This document shows, piece after piece, positions 6,029 through 13,102 of a DNA stretch of 26,329 nt. The first letter of the stretch is position 1, and every line of letters starts with the position of its first letter. This DNA is from an uncultured Oscillospiraceae bacterium. GTDB taxonomy: Bacteria > Bacillota > Clostridia > Oscillospirales > Ruminococcaceae. The stretch spans positions 1 to 26,329 of the forward strand of contig CAKTAM010000019.1 in the NCBI GenBank assembly GCA_934527255.1, in the 5' to 3' direction. The translations under genes were made by a program, and so were the position numbers. The notes below the pieces were generated by a model. The model was not told the origin of the DNA. It did no database searches and worked only from the letters and a program-made list of their open reading frames with translations.

Positions 6029-6572
6029 TTCCAGAGATCGCAAAGAGGGCAGCTACTGTTTTAACTGCATGTTTTGGTGCGGTGGCGATGCCCCCATGGA
6101 GCCGGACGGCACAGCCGCAAAAGGCCCGTGCGGCTTTGGCCTGACCACGGACCCGCTGAAAATCACCACATCAAACGGCTGGTGCTGCCTGTGGATGGAA
6201 AGAAAGGACGGAGACCACATGAACGAAACCAAAGAAACAACGCCCGGCGGGCTGCCGGAGTGCCCGTATCAGATCGGCAAGCTGGCCTATATGGTCGCAA
6301 TCGGCGACGCCATATCGGTCAGCGTCGGGGATGGCAAAAGGGGCGAAAGATTGCAGATGCCCTATGTGATGGCCGCGAACGTAGACGTTTTAATGACCGA
6401 TGGTAAAGAATGGATCCCCTGCCATAAGGACGAATACGGAAAAATCGAACCGTTGGCCAACGCCTGCAAGGCTGTGTTTGGCGTTGTGCATGCGTCCTAC
6501 GAGGACGCAGAAAAAGCTTTGAACGAGCTTGTTGAAAACTACCAGAAATCCCAGCGCCAACATTTAGATTGA
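6018..6572 (+). CDS. Cys-rich early protein with a possible internal second start
   Basis: A 184-residue protein of unknown function. The first 65 residues contain CFNC (C14, C17), C21, C38 and C56-C57, which suggests a zinc-binding unit. The rest has no cysteine cluster apart from C82 and looks like a separate alpha/beta domain. An in-frame ATG at 6219 (residue 68) is preceded by AAAGGACGGAG with correct spacing, so the downstream domain may also be made on its own, or two once-separate genes have fused by loss of a stop codon. A GGAAGG-type site precedes ATG 6018. Last gene before the hairpin-rich region. Confidence 0.65.
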   Translation: MTVNSRDRKEGSYCFNCMFWCGGDAPMEPDGTAAKGPCGFGLTTDPLKITTSNGWCCLWMERKDGDHMNETKETTPGGLPECPYQIGKLAYMVAIGDAISVSVGDGKRGERLQMPYVMAANVDVLMTDGKEWIPCHKDEYGKIEPLANACKAVFGVVHASYEDAEKALNELVENYQKSQRQHLD

Positions 6573-6902
6573 ACCACTCTCCCCGCCCCGGCGGGGCTAT
6601 ATAAGCCGCCAAGGCCGCATGAAGCTGCGGCGGCACCGCCCACAGCTGCCGCGTGGGTAAGTTCGGCAGCGCCCTACTGCGTGGGCAAACCGCAGGCCTC
6701 GCCAGGCCACCCAAGAGCCTGGCGGGCGCGAGAGGGCAAGCGGATTTTCTGCATGTTGCCGCTTCCCTGCTGCCTGGCTGCTTCAGCCGCTGCCAGGCAG
6801 CCACATGGTGCGCGTACAGTTACCGGCGGGTCTTAACCTCTTTCCCGCCGCACGGACCAACACCGGGGCGCACCACCATAACAGGCATAGGAGGTCCAGA
6901 CC
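6573..6902 (+). other. Hairpin-rich 330-base noncoding region, candidate structured RNA
   Basis: No convincing gene. At least six inverted repeats follow each other: GCCCC/GGGGC 6585-6597; GCCGCA/TGCGGC 6614-6631; CCCAC/GTGGG 6639-6657; an 8-bp stem CGCCAGGC/GCCTGGCG 6700-6724 (10 bp allowing one G-T pair); AAGCGG/CCGCTT 6738-6764; and a 10-bp stem GCTGCCTGGC/GCCAGGCAGC 6769-6801. Spacing and loop sizes suit an RNA fold better than DNA operators. A GTG-started frame (6653-6931) crosses it but has no ribosome site and overlaps the next gene. I do not recognise a named RNA family. Confidence 0.45.
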
Positions 6903-7100
6903 ATGAAAAGAAGCTGCTACCAGTGTGCTGACAGATACCCAGGCTGCCACGGGACATGCCCGCGCTACGCGGCCGAGGATGCCGCCAACGAACGCCGCAA
7001 GGCCTACGACCGGCAGTTTGGATATGTAGACAGCATGCCGCAGACCACCACCTACCTGAAGAAGACGCTTGCCCCCAAACGGTGCGGCGGCCAACAATGA
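6903..7100 (+). CDS. Small zinc-finger-like phage protein
   Basis: A 65-residue protein with C5, C8, C15 and C19 and the pattern CxxCxDRYPGCHGTCPRY at its start. Small proteins with this Cys-rich CxxC-DR-GCH-xxC head are common in Clostridial prophages, where they remain uncharacterised. The cysteines probably bind zinc; the C-terminal half is basic. The ATG at 6903 has a strong AGGAGGT upstream (about 6890-6896), the first good ribosome site after the hairpin-rich region. Confidence 0.75.
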   Translation: MKRSCYQCADRYPGCHGTCPRYAAEDAANERRKAYDRQFGYVDSMPQTTTYLKKTLAPKRCGGQQ

Positions 7101-7119
7101 CTGAAAGGATGAAACGACC

Positions 7120-7413
7120 ATGACCAGAAAAAAGTGCATTAAAATTCTGATGAACACAGTGGCAGAAAGCCGATACCGCGAGGCGGCGGACCTGTTCACC
7201 CGCGCGCGGAAAGCAGCGCAGCAAGCACACATGAATGTCAGCAACAAGGAATTGCTGGCAAGGCTGTTAGGCTGTGCCATTCGTGCGGGTGCAAACTATG
7301 GCGAAGTGGAATTGCAGGCCCGCGCCTTCTGCTGGCTTGTATGTCTAAACAACAAGGAAGCCGAAAAGCATGACCGCCTGATGGGCGGCCCACGGGAAAG
7401 AATTACACAATAA
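7120..7413 (+). CDS. Hypothetical protein (97 aa) ending the early operon
   Basis: A basic, helical protein (AESRYREAADLFTRARKAAQ, then a second helical pair near 40-75). No family recognised. An AAGGAT site lies 9 bases before ATG 7120. A strong terminator hairpin (7417-7451) begins only a few bases after the stop, so this is probably the last gene of the first early transcript. Confidence 0.65.
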   Translation: MTRKKCIKILMNTVAESRYREAADLFTRARKAAQQAHMNVSNKELLARLLGCAIRAGANYGEVELQARAFCWLVCLNNKEAEKHDRLMGGPRERITQ

Positions 7414-7416
7414 AAC

Positions 7417-7451
7417 AAGGCCGCAGCCCCGTGCGAAAGGGCTGCGGCCTT
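7417..7451 (+). terminator. 13-bp terminator-like hairpin
   Basis: AAGGCCGCAGCCC (7417-7429) pairs perfectly with 7439-7451 around a nine-base loop containing GCGAAA. No long T-tract follows, so termination may be partial or factor-aided. It separates the small-gene operon from the replication genes. Confidence 0.65.
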
Positions 7452-7631
7452 ACCAGAACCAAGTGTCTACCTTTATTATATAGCGCTGCCCCGCCGCTGT
7501 CAATGCGCAGCGGGCATTTTAACGGTCCGAAAAGGGGCCGCTGGGGCGGCTTGTATAGGGGTTATTTTTAGCATCACTCCCACCCTGGAAAGAAAAGGCC
7601 AGGGCGGGCGTGGCCGGACGGAGGGAACGAA
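7452..7631. other. Candidate replication origin upstream of rep
   Basis: No gene is visible. The stretch combines an AT-rich segment (about 7472-7482, TTTATTATATA) with hairpins: TGCCC..CGCTG/CAGCGGGCA (7487-7516), GCCGC/GCGGC near 7538-7551, and CCCTGG/CCAGGG (7583-7604). HUH Rep proteins usually nick at a hairpin near their own gene, and this lies directly upstream of one. Origin function is inference. Confidence 0.35.
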
Positions 7632-8483
7632 GTGCGACCGCCAACGAAGAAACAATACATCCGGGAACAGAAAACCATTTGCGGGAAGAACTACGCGGAA
7701 GTGGATTTCTGCTGGATTAGCGAAAAGGAACACCGAGCCGGTACACGCGGCCGCAAGCGCTTTGCCAGCAGCCTGGCCCAGCAGGGCCGAAACGCCGAGC
7801 GGGCCAGGCGGACGCTGGTGCAGCTGCTAAACACAAATTTCGATGAACAGGGTTTTTCCCTGACCCTGACCTATGAAGACATCTATCTGCCCGGCGGTGA
7901 CGATGCCGCATGGCTGGATGTGCAGAACTACCTACAGCGCATACGGCGCTGGTTGAAAAAGCAGAAATGGCCGAACGCCGGAAAGCTGAAGTGGGTATGC
8001 GTAACCGAGAACCAGGAAGCAGATCCCGCCCACGGGCTGAAAGAGGTGCGCTATCACCACCACATGGTGCTGCAGGTGGATGGCCTGACCCCGGAACAGC
8101 GCGCCGCCCTGCGTGATGCGCTGGAAAACCAGTGGAGCACCGGCACTAACCGCTACCGCGAACCACTGGGCACCGTAAACGCCGACCGCCTGCAGCCAGA
8201 GCATGACAGCCTGGAGGGCCTGGCCAAGTACCTGCTGAAAAGTCCACGGCGGAAAAAGCGGTGGCATGCCAGCCGCGGCCTGGAGCGCCCCGCCTACCCA
8301 CGGCCAAACGATACCCACTGGACACCCAGGAAGCTAGCAGATGCCTGCACCACGCTGGTGGATGATGCCGGATTCTGGGAGCGCCGCTACCGAGGGTATA
8401 GATTTCTGGGGGCTGTGCCCAGCTTTTGCGAAGAACGGGCAGAATGGCGGCTATACATAAAGCTGCGCCGAAAGCGCCGGTAA
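7632..8483 (+). CDS. HUH-type replication initiator (Rep)
   Basis: Predicted rolling-circle-type endonuclease that would nick the origin and covalently join the 5' end through tyrosine. In 283 residues the three HUH motifs are visible in order: motif 1 SLTLTYEDIYLP (about 76-87), motif 2 with H142-H144 in YHHHMVLQVDG, and motif 3 LAKYLLK with likely catalytic Y200. Glu126 lies in the conserved strand before motif 2. The arrangement resembles the replication proteins of small ssDNA phages (Microviridae VP4, inovirus G2P-like) that also occur in Clostridial prophages. The C-terminal part is very basic. The GTG at 7632 has GGAGGG at 7620-7625. A terminator and a hairpin-rich candidate origin lie upstream; PcfK/PcfJ-like genes follow. 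Confidence 0.82.
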   Translation: MRPPTKKQYIREQKTICGKNYAEVDFCWISEKEHRAGTRGRKRFASSLAQQGRNAERARRTLVQLLNTNFDEQGFSLTLTYEDIYLPGGDDAAWLDVQNYLQRIRRWLKKQKWPNAGKLKWVCVTENQEADPAHGLKEVRYHHHMVLQVDGLTPEQRAALRDALENQWSTGTNRYREPLGTVNADRLQPEHDSLEGLAKYLLKSPRRKKRWHASRGLERPAYPRPNDTHWTPRKLADACTTLVDDAGFWERRYRGYRFLGAVPSFCEERAEWRLYIKLRRKRR

Positions 8484-8546
8484 ACCAAGCTATCCACCGC
8501 CACACCGGCGGGACGATATAAAACCAAAACCAAGGAGTGCGACAAA

Positions 8547-8936
8547 ATGAACGAAAAGCAGAAGGTGCTGCAGCTGATCGAAGCCATGCAGCAGAAAGAA
8601 AAAGACGGCAGCCTGCTGTGGTGCGTGGCCGAAGACCTGAAGACCATGGCCAGCAGCCTGACCGAGGATGAAGCCAAACTGGTGGCGGCAGACCTGGAAG
8701 CAGGCAGCCACGATTTAAAAGCCTGTGAGAAAGAAATCCGGGCCTATGCCGACAAGCACAAGGACAGGCGGACGGGCTGCTGCCCCGGACCGATGGTGCC
8801 GAAAATCCTGCGCGGGTGCTTCGGCCTGCCGGAAGGGAACGTCCAGACGGTGCAGCCCACCCAGGAACCCTCACAGGCCCCGGCGGAACCGGCCAAGCCG
8901 AAGCGCAAGCGCCTGGACATTATGGACTTTATGTGA
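8547..8936 (+). CDS. PcfK-like protein, possibly related to AcrIIA9
   Basis: A 129-residue protein: a helical N-terminal two-thirds (with LVAADLEAGSHDLKACEKEI and a GCC motif near 77), a Pro-rich linker (about 100-118) and a C-terminal LDIMDFM tail. PcfK-like proteins commonly carry an acidic/hydrophobic tail of the type LxDFL and are encoded just before PcfJ-like proteins, as here. The AcrIIA9 anti-CRISPR family belongs to the same PcfK-like group, so Cas9 inhibition is possible but cannot be judged from sequence reading alone. AAGGAG precedes ATG 8547, and the next gene starts 14 bases after the stop. Confidence 0.5.
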   Translation: MNEKQKVLQLIEAMQQKEKDGSLLWCVAEDLKTMASSLTEDEAKLVAADLEAGSHDLKACEKEIRAYADKHKDRRTGCCPGPMVPKILRGCFGLPEGNVQTVQPTQEPSQAPAEPAKPKRKRLDIMDFM

Positions 8937-8949
8937 GGGGGCGGCTGCT

Positions 8950-10710
8950 ATGCGGACAACTGAAGAGTATGCGGCTATGATCCCCAGCGCACCGCCCTTT
9001 GACCTGGTGAGCTATCTGCGCGAAAAAGGCAAAATGCAGACCGAGGTCATCAGCTACAAATGGCTGGGCCGTGATGATGCAGACAGCTGGCTGGATTGCG
9101 AAGACTGCCAGGAAGATTTGCGGCCCAGTGCGGCTACAAAATCGGCACTGCTGTGGTGCAGCGCTTGCGGCGGGCGCTTTTTGGCAGAATATCTGCCGCG
9201 GGAAAATGCAACGGCCTGCAACACATGGAGCGGCACAGGATGCAGCGGTGTGCAGATCGCCGATGCGGAAGTTACGGAGATCATCCGCTACAGGGAGTAC
9301 GACAAACTGTGCTGCCCGCTGTGCGGCGCTGAAGCGGTTTTGTACAGCACCAACAGCCTGCGGTATGGCCGGGGCAACCAGGAATTTGTTGTGGTGCCCA
9401 CGGTGGCAGGCGACTGCCTGGTACTAACCCAGTGGTGCATTGAGCGGCGGATTTACGATGGACACGCCGCCATGTGCGAAACCGCTGTAAATGCCTATAT
9501 AGCAGACGGCGGTAAGATCATCAAACTGGCGCACTACCAGCGCAATGCTATGGCAGGTACATGGCAGAGCCTTGGCGAGTGGAAGCGCCGGGCAAAAGTG
9601 GCGGACGACATCCTTGCGCCGCTGATGTATGGGCGCGACCTGCCGGACCTGGCGGGCACCTGTGTGGAAAACGCCAAGCTGTGGGAGTACATGGAACAGG
9701 CCGAAGCCGGAGAAACCGCCTACCCTGTAGCCTACCTGCGGCTGTATTTTAAACACCCGGCGGTTGAAAACCTGATAACCGCCGGGCTGGGCAAACTGGT
9801 AGGCACCGGCATCAGGGACGACCACCGCCATAGGTACGGCTATGGGTACAGCACCGGCAGCATGACAGCCGCGCCAAAACTGGACTGGGTGAACTGGAAA
9901 GAAAAGCGCCCGGCCCAGATGATCGGGCTGGACAAGCAGCAGCTGAAAACCTGGCAGCAGATGGGCTTTGGGCTGGCCTGCCTGATGGTATGGAAAAAGC
10001 ATAAACTGGCAAACGACGTCAGCTTTGCAGACTGCTGCACCCTGATGGCCGCAGTGGGGCCGACTTCGGCAGATGAAATCCTGATGGCCGGTGTGCCGCC
10101 CATCCGCACCGCCAACTACCTAAAGCGCCAGAACCAGGCGTGGAACTACCTGGAAGATTATTGGCGCATGGCCAGACTGGCCGGGTATGACATGGATCAG
10201 GATGCGGTGCGCTGGCCGAAAGTGCTGCAGCAGGCACACGACCGCGCAGCCGCCGCTGTGAAGTACCAGAGAATCAACAGCACGACCAAAGAAGCCTTTA
10301 CAAAGATGACGGCCCGGTGCCAGGGCCTTGCCTGGGAGCATGACGGCATCTGCATACGCCCTGCTGCCACCCCGCTGGAGCTGATCGAAGAGGGCAACAC
10401 GCTGCGGCACTGCGTGGGCGGATACGCCGGGACACACGCCATGGGCAAAATTATCCTGTTTGTACGCCACACCCGGCGGCCAGACCGCAGCTGGTACACC
10501 CTGAACATCAATGTGCTGACCAAGGAAGAGATACAGCTGCATGGGTACAGGAACGAGATGGTGGACGGAAAGCGGTTGAAAATTCCCCGGCGGGTCCGGG
10601 AATTTGTGGACCTGTGGGAACGTGAAGTGCTGGCCCAGTGGCAGATGCCGCCGGAAAAGGCAACACCAAAGAAAAAATCGAGATTTGCCGCGGCTGCGTC
10701 TGTGGCGTGA
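8950..10710 (+). CDS. PcfJ-like protein
   Basis: A 586-residue protein. Two CxxC pairs in the N-terminal half (CEDC with CSAC, then CCPLC) suggest zinc ribbons. A long helical middle follows. The diagnostic PcfJ segment is near 477-505: EEGNTLRHCVGGY with H487 and C488, then GKIILFVRHT and YTLNIN. PcfJ is named from a conjugative plasmid operon; homologues are common in Firmicutes phage replication regions and have no established biochemical role. I chose ATG 8950 because it follows a GAGGGGG ribosome site at the end of the PcfK-like gene; the frame is open further upstream, but that part overlaps the preceding gene. The PcfK-PcfJ order supports both calls. Confidence 0.85.
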   Translation: MRTTEEYAAMIPSAPPFDLVSYLREKGKMQTEVISYKWLGRDDADSWLDCEDCQEDLRPSAATKSALLWCSACGGRFLAEYLPRENATACNTWSGTGCSGVQIADAEVTEIIRYREYDKLCCPLCGAEAVLYSTNSLRYGRGNQEFVVVPTVAGDCLVLTQWCIERRIYDGHAAMCETAVNAYIADGGKIIKLAHYQRNAMAGTWQSLGEWKRRAKVADDILAPLMYGRDLPDLAGTCVENAKLWEYMEQAEAGETAYPVAYLRLYFKHPAVENLITAGLGKLVGTGIRDDHRHRYGYGYSTGSMTAAPKLDWVNWKEKRPAQMIGLDKQQLKTWQQMGFGLACLMVWKKHKLANDVSFADCCTLMAAVGPTSADEILMAGVPPIRTANYLKRQNQAWNYLEDYWRMARLAGYDMDQDAVRWPKVLQQAHDRAAAAVKYQRINSTTKEAFTKMTARCQGLAWEHDGICIRPAATPLELIEEGNTLRHCVGGYAGTHAMGKIILFVRHTRRPDRSWYTLNINVLTKEEIQLHGYRNEMVDGKRLKIPRRVREFVDLWEREVLAQWQMPPEKATPKKKSRFAAAASVA

Positions 10711-10725
10711 TGGGAGAGCGAAACG

Positions 10726-11148
10726 GTGAAAGAAACTGTGGTACGTCTGAAGTCAGGCGAAGAAATTGTATACGATGACATTGCAAACGCGAAGTGGTAC
10801 AAAAGCGAAGGCCTGGTAAAAATTGAGATGCCCGGTAGCCAAGCGTCCGATCTGTACAACATTGACGAAGTGGCCTGTGTGAGGGTCCGCGAAAAGGAAG
10901 AGGCTATGGCCGGGCAGGAAGATCAGCCGGACACCAGCGGATTGACGTTTGAAATCTACACAGGCGGAAATGAAGAGCCTGTCACATTTGGGACGGGGGT
11001 CATGGCCAAAATCAAATTAAGTGGAAAAGACCAAGAAGAATTACAAATCGTCGGAAATTTTGGCCGTAGTCAATGGAACTTCAAAAGAAGAGAACTTGGG
11101 GAAATTTACATTGGCAAGGGATTTTCAAAGGGGGAAAACAAAAAATGA
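10726..11148 (+). CDS. Hypothetical protein (140 aa)
   Basis: Unknown function. The N-terminal half looks beta-rich (VVRLKSGEEIVYDDI, then a strand-rich KIEMPG segment and NIDEVACVRV), followed by an acidic linker and a second beta-rich half. The GTG at 10726 follows a GGGAGA site. It ends at ATGA, overlapping the coiled-coil gene, so the two are coupled. Slightly more AT-rich than its neighbours. Confidence 0.65.
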   Translation: MKETVVRLKSGEEIVYDDIANAKWYKSEGLVKIEMPGSQASDLYNIDEVACVRVREKEEAMAGQEDQPDTSGLTFEIYTGGNEEPVTFGTGVMAKIKLSGKDQEELQIVGNFGRSQWNFKRRELGEIYIGKGFSKGENKK

Positions 11149-12185
11149 AATACGACACTGAACAGATGACCTTTATCGGCACAGCCGGGACGGCGGAAGA
11201 ATCGGCGGCACTGGCCCTGCACTATGAAATCATGGCGGCCGCCCAGACGGCAGCTGCCAGCCTGCTGGACCTGGCCCGCAAGATCAAGCGCATGCGGGAC
11301 ACCAGCGGCTACAAGGCGCTGGGCTTTGATACCCTGGAAGCCTACACCATGGCCACTATGGGCATGAAGCAGCGCCAGGCATACAACTACATCGCCGTTG
11401 CGGAAAAGCTGCCTGCACAGCTGATCGAACAGAACGCAGCGGCAGGTGTCACCAAGCTGGCGCTGCTGGCACAGTTGAGCGGGCAGGAACAGCAGCAGAT
11501 TGCAGCCGAAACCAACCTGGCCGACACGACCGTGGCCGAGCTGAAAGCACAGATCAAAGAACTGCAAGCCAAAAATGCCGGGTATGCCGAACAGCTAAGC
11601 CTGCTGCAGGATCAGCAGCCGGTAGCCGAGGCACAGGCCGAAGAAGTAGACATGGACGTCCTGCGGGCGGAAATCCGCGCAGAGGTAAAGGCCGAAATGG
11701 ACAGCCTGCACCAGGCGGACGCCAAGATGGCCGAGCTGAACCAGAAAGAGCGTGACGAAGCTGTGAAGGCGGCCAAGGATGCCCGCGAAAAGCTGGCCGA
11801 GGCACAGCAGGCAGCAGAAGATGCCGAAAAGGCCCACGCGGAAGAACTGGAAAAGGTCAAACGCCAGGCCTGGGAAGATGCCCGCACAGCAGAGGACAAC
11901 TACAAAGCCAAGCTGGCTGAAGTCGAGAGTAAAGCCCAGGAAGAGACCACAGCGGCCCGCCGCCAGGCAGAAGAAACCGCCCGGCGGATGGACATGGCAG
12001 CGGATGAAAGCGCCGTGCGCTTCGGGCTGCTGTTTGACCAGCTGCAAGATGCCGCCGGAAAGGTGCTTGACCTGGCGGACACTGTACAGGCCGCCGGTGA
12101 CGCAGAAAAGGCCGGGAAGTTCCGCGCCGCCCTTCGCCGGGCGCTGCTGGCCCTGGCGGATGAAGCAGAGGGGGTGCAAGCATAA
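11145..12185 (+). CDS. Phage coiled-coil protein with N-terminal helical domain
   Basis: A 346-residue protein. The N-terminal region (about 25-125) is helical with a segment LGFDTLEAYTMATMGMKQRQ and AYNYIAVAEKL, a pattern common in phage proteins of the DUF3102 type that resembles DNA-binding helical bundles. Residues about 140-290 form a long, very Ala/Glu/Lys-rich coiled coil; the C terminus is again helical. It probably acts as a multimer on DNA, but this is inference. The ATG at 11145 overlaps the preceding stop, and the stop at 12185 overlaps the next start, so it is translationally coupled on both sides. Confidence 0.75.
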   Translation: MKYDTEQMTFIGTAGTAEESAALALHYEIMAAAQTAAASLLDLARKIKRMRDTSGYKALGFDTLEAYTMATMGMKQRQAYNYIAVAEKLPAQLIEQNAAAGVTKLALLAQLSGQEQQQIAAETNLADTTVAELKAQIKELQAKNAGYAEQLSLLQDQQPVAEAQAEEVDMDVLRAEIRAEVKAEMDSLHQADAKMAELNQKERDEAVKAAKDAREKLAEAQQAAEDAEKAHAEELEKVKRQAWEDARTAEDNYKAKLAEVESKAQEETTAARRQAEETARRMDMAADESAVRFGLLFDQLQDAAGKVLDLADTVQAAGDAEKAGKFRAALRRALLALADEAEGVQA

Positions 12186-12328
12186 TGGCACAGGCTTTTG
12201 CTGATGGCGTCCGCCTGGGCGTTATGGCCATGGGCGCTGTAGTTGGATTTTGCGGGCTGCTGACGATCGGGTGCTGGATCGTGGCGGCTGCCATGGCGGT
12301 GATGGATCGCCTGACGCACAAAAAGTAA
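12185..12328 (+). CDS. Tiny membrane protein (47 aa)
   Basis: One long hydrophobic helix (about 13-40) rich in Gly, Ala and Val with two Cys, followed by a short basic end. The start codon shares one base with the preceding stop (TAATG). Resembles small single-span phage membrane proteins; not enough is present to call a holin. Confidence 0.55.
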   Translation: MAQAFADGVRLGVMAMGAVVGFCGLLTIGCWIVAAAMAVMDRLTHKK

Positions 12329-12343
12329 TGGAGGTACACACGC

Positions 12344-12823
12344 ATGGGCAAAAACAAGCGGCTGCCGAACGACACTGTGCTGGCTGCATTGCAACTGGTA
12401 CGCGGCCAGGACCGGCGCAAGGCCGAGTACAAAGAGAAAGTGCGGGAGATCATTTCCCGCACGGGGGCCAGCTTTGTGGATACGCAGAACCGCGCGGGCC
12501 AGCCTGTGCGTGTGTACATGCCACATGCCAAGGGCGGCACCAGCAACACCACCGCCGACAAGGCTGAAGCCATAGACCAGCTGGAACAGCAGCGGGATGT
12601 GCAGATCATGCGCGCCATTGACGCTGCCACCGAGGCTATAGGGGCAGACATCCAGGACGCAGACACACGCCAGGCGCTGCAAAAGGCTGTTGCACTCAAC
12701 TGCACAGATTCCAGAATCTGGGTGTATGAACGCCTGGAAGTACCGGGGATCAGCAGGCGGGAGTTCTACCGCAGGCGGCGCAGATACCTGGAAGATGTGG
12801 CCATCCGCGTGGGCCTGGGCTGA
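12344..12823 (+). CDS. Probable late transcription regulator (ArpU/RinA-like)
   Basis: A 159-residue basic protein. Its C-terminal half (about 85-155) contains the pattern seen in Clostridial late regulators: AIDAATEAIGADI, then ALNCTDSRIWVYERL and GISRREFYRRRRRYL, a likely helix-turn-helix. Proteins of this type sit just before the packaging genes and activate the late promoter. Consistent with that, a promoter-like sequence and a terminator follow immediately (12828-12908). A GGAGGT site precedes ATG 12344. Family membership is by pattern recall and could also be a sigma-like subtype. Confidence 0.6.
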   Translation: MGKNKRLPNDTVLAALQLVRGQDRRKAEYKEKVREIISRTGASFVDTQNRAGQPVRVYMPHAKGGTSNTTADKAEAIDQLEQQRDVQIMRAIDAATEAIGADIQDADTRQALQKAVALNCTDSRIWVYERLEVPGISRREFYRRRRRYLEDVAIRVGLG

Positions 12824-12827
12824 AAAC

Positions 12828-12860
12828 TTGGCACTGTGCAAGCATTTTATGTGCTAAAAT
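12828..12860 (+). promoter_or_regulatory. Candidate late promoter
   Basis: An extended -10 (TGC-TAAAAT, hexamer at 12855-12860) lies in an AT-rich patch directly after the regulator gene. The best -35-like hexamer, TTGGCA at 12828-12833, is 21 bases away, too far for unaided RNA polymerase. That spacing would suit an activator-dependent promoter, but the -35 assignment is weak. Confidence 0.4.
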
Positions 12861-12880
12861 TAGTATCATAGAGAATTAGG

Positions 12881-12908
12881 AGGACAGCCAAGCGGCTGCC
12901 CTCTTTTT
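12881..12908 (+). terminator. Terminator/attenuator in the late leader
   Basis: AGG-CAGCC and GGCTG-CCT (12881-12889 with 12894-12902) form a nine-pair stem with one mismatch, followed by CTTTTTG. An AGGAGG sequence overlaps the 5' arm. It lies between the candidate late promoter and the first late gene, so late transcription must pass it. Confidence 0.6.
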
Positions 12909-12925
12909 GTTTGGGGGTGCAGCAG

Positions 12926-13102
12926 ATGGACAGAGAGACCAAGCAGAAGGCGCGCGTCAAGCGCCAGTGCACAGGCTGCATCTGGCGGCTGCGGGACGCT
13001 GACAGCAAGGCCTGTTCCCTGCCGCGCTGTGTCAACGCGGGCGTCCGCCTGGGGCCTGATGGGTGCTGGACCTACAGAAAGCCAGTGAAGAAATGCAAGT
13101 AA
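12926..13102 (+). CDS. Small Cys-rich protein upstream of HNH
   Basis: A 58-residue basic protein with six cysteines (C15, C18, C30, C35, C47, C57), likely zinc-binding. GGGGG at 12913-12917 precedes ATG 12926; a GTG at 12917 is an in-frame alternative. It overlaps the HNH gene by 10 bases. Such small Cys-rich genes often precede HNH in Clostridial prophages; function unknown. Confidence 0.65.
   Translation: MDRETKQKARVKRQCTGCIWRLRDADSKACSLPRCVNAGVRLGPDGCWTYRKPVKKCK

Noticed and set aside
6653..6931. GTG-started frame of 92 codons in the hairpin-rich region
   Set aside because: No ribosome binding site, Arg/Pro/Gly-rich chance-like translation, and overlap with the well-started gene at 6903.
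12185..12328. Holin
   Set aside because: One short transmembrane helix and a basic tail are not enough, and it is far from any lysis genes, none of which is in this window.
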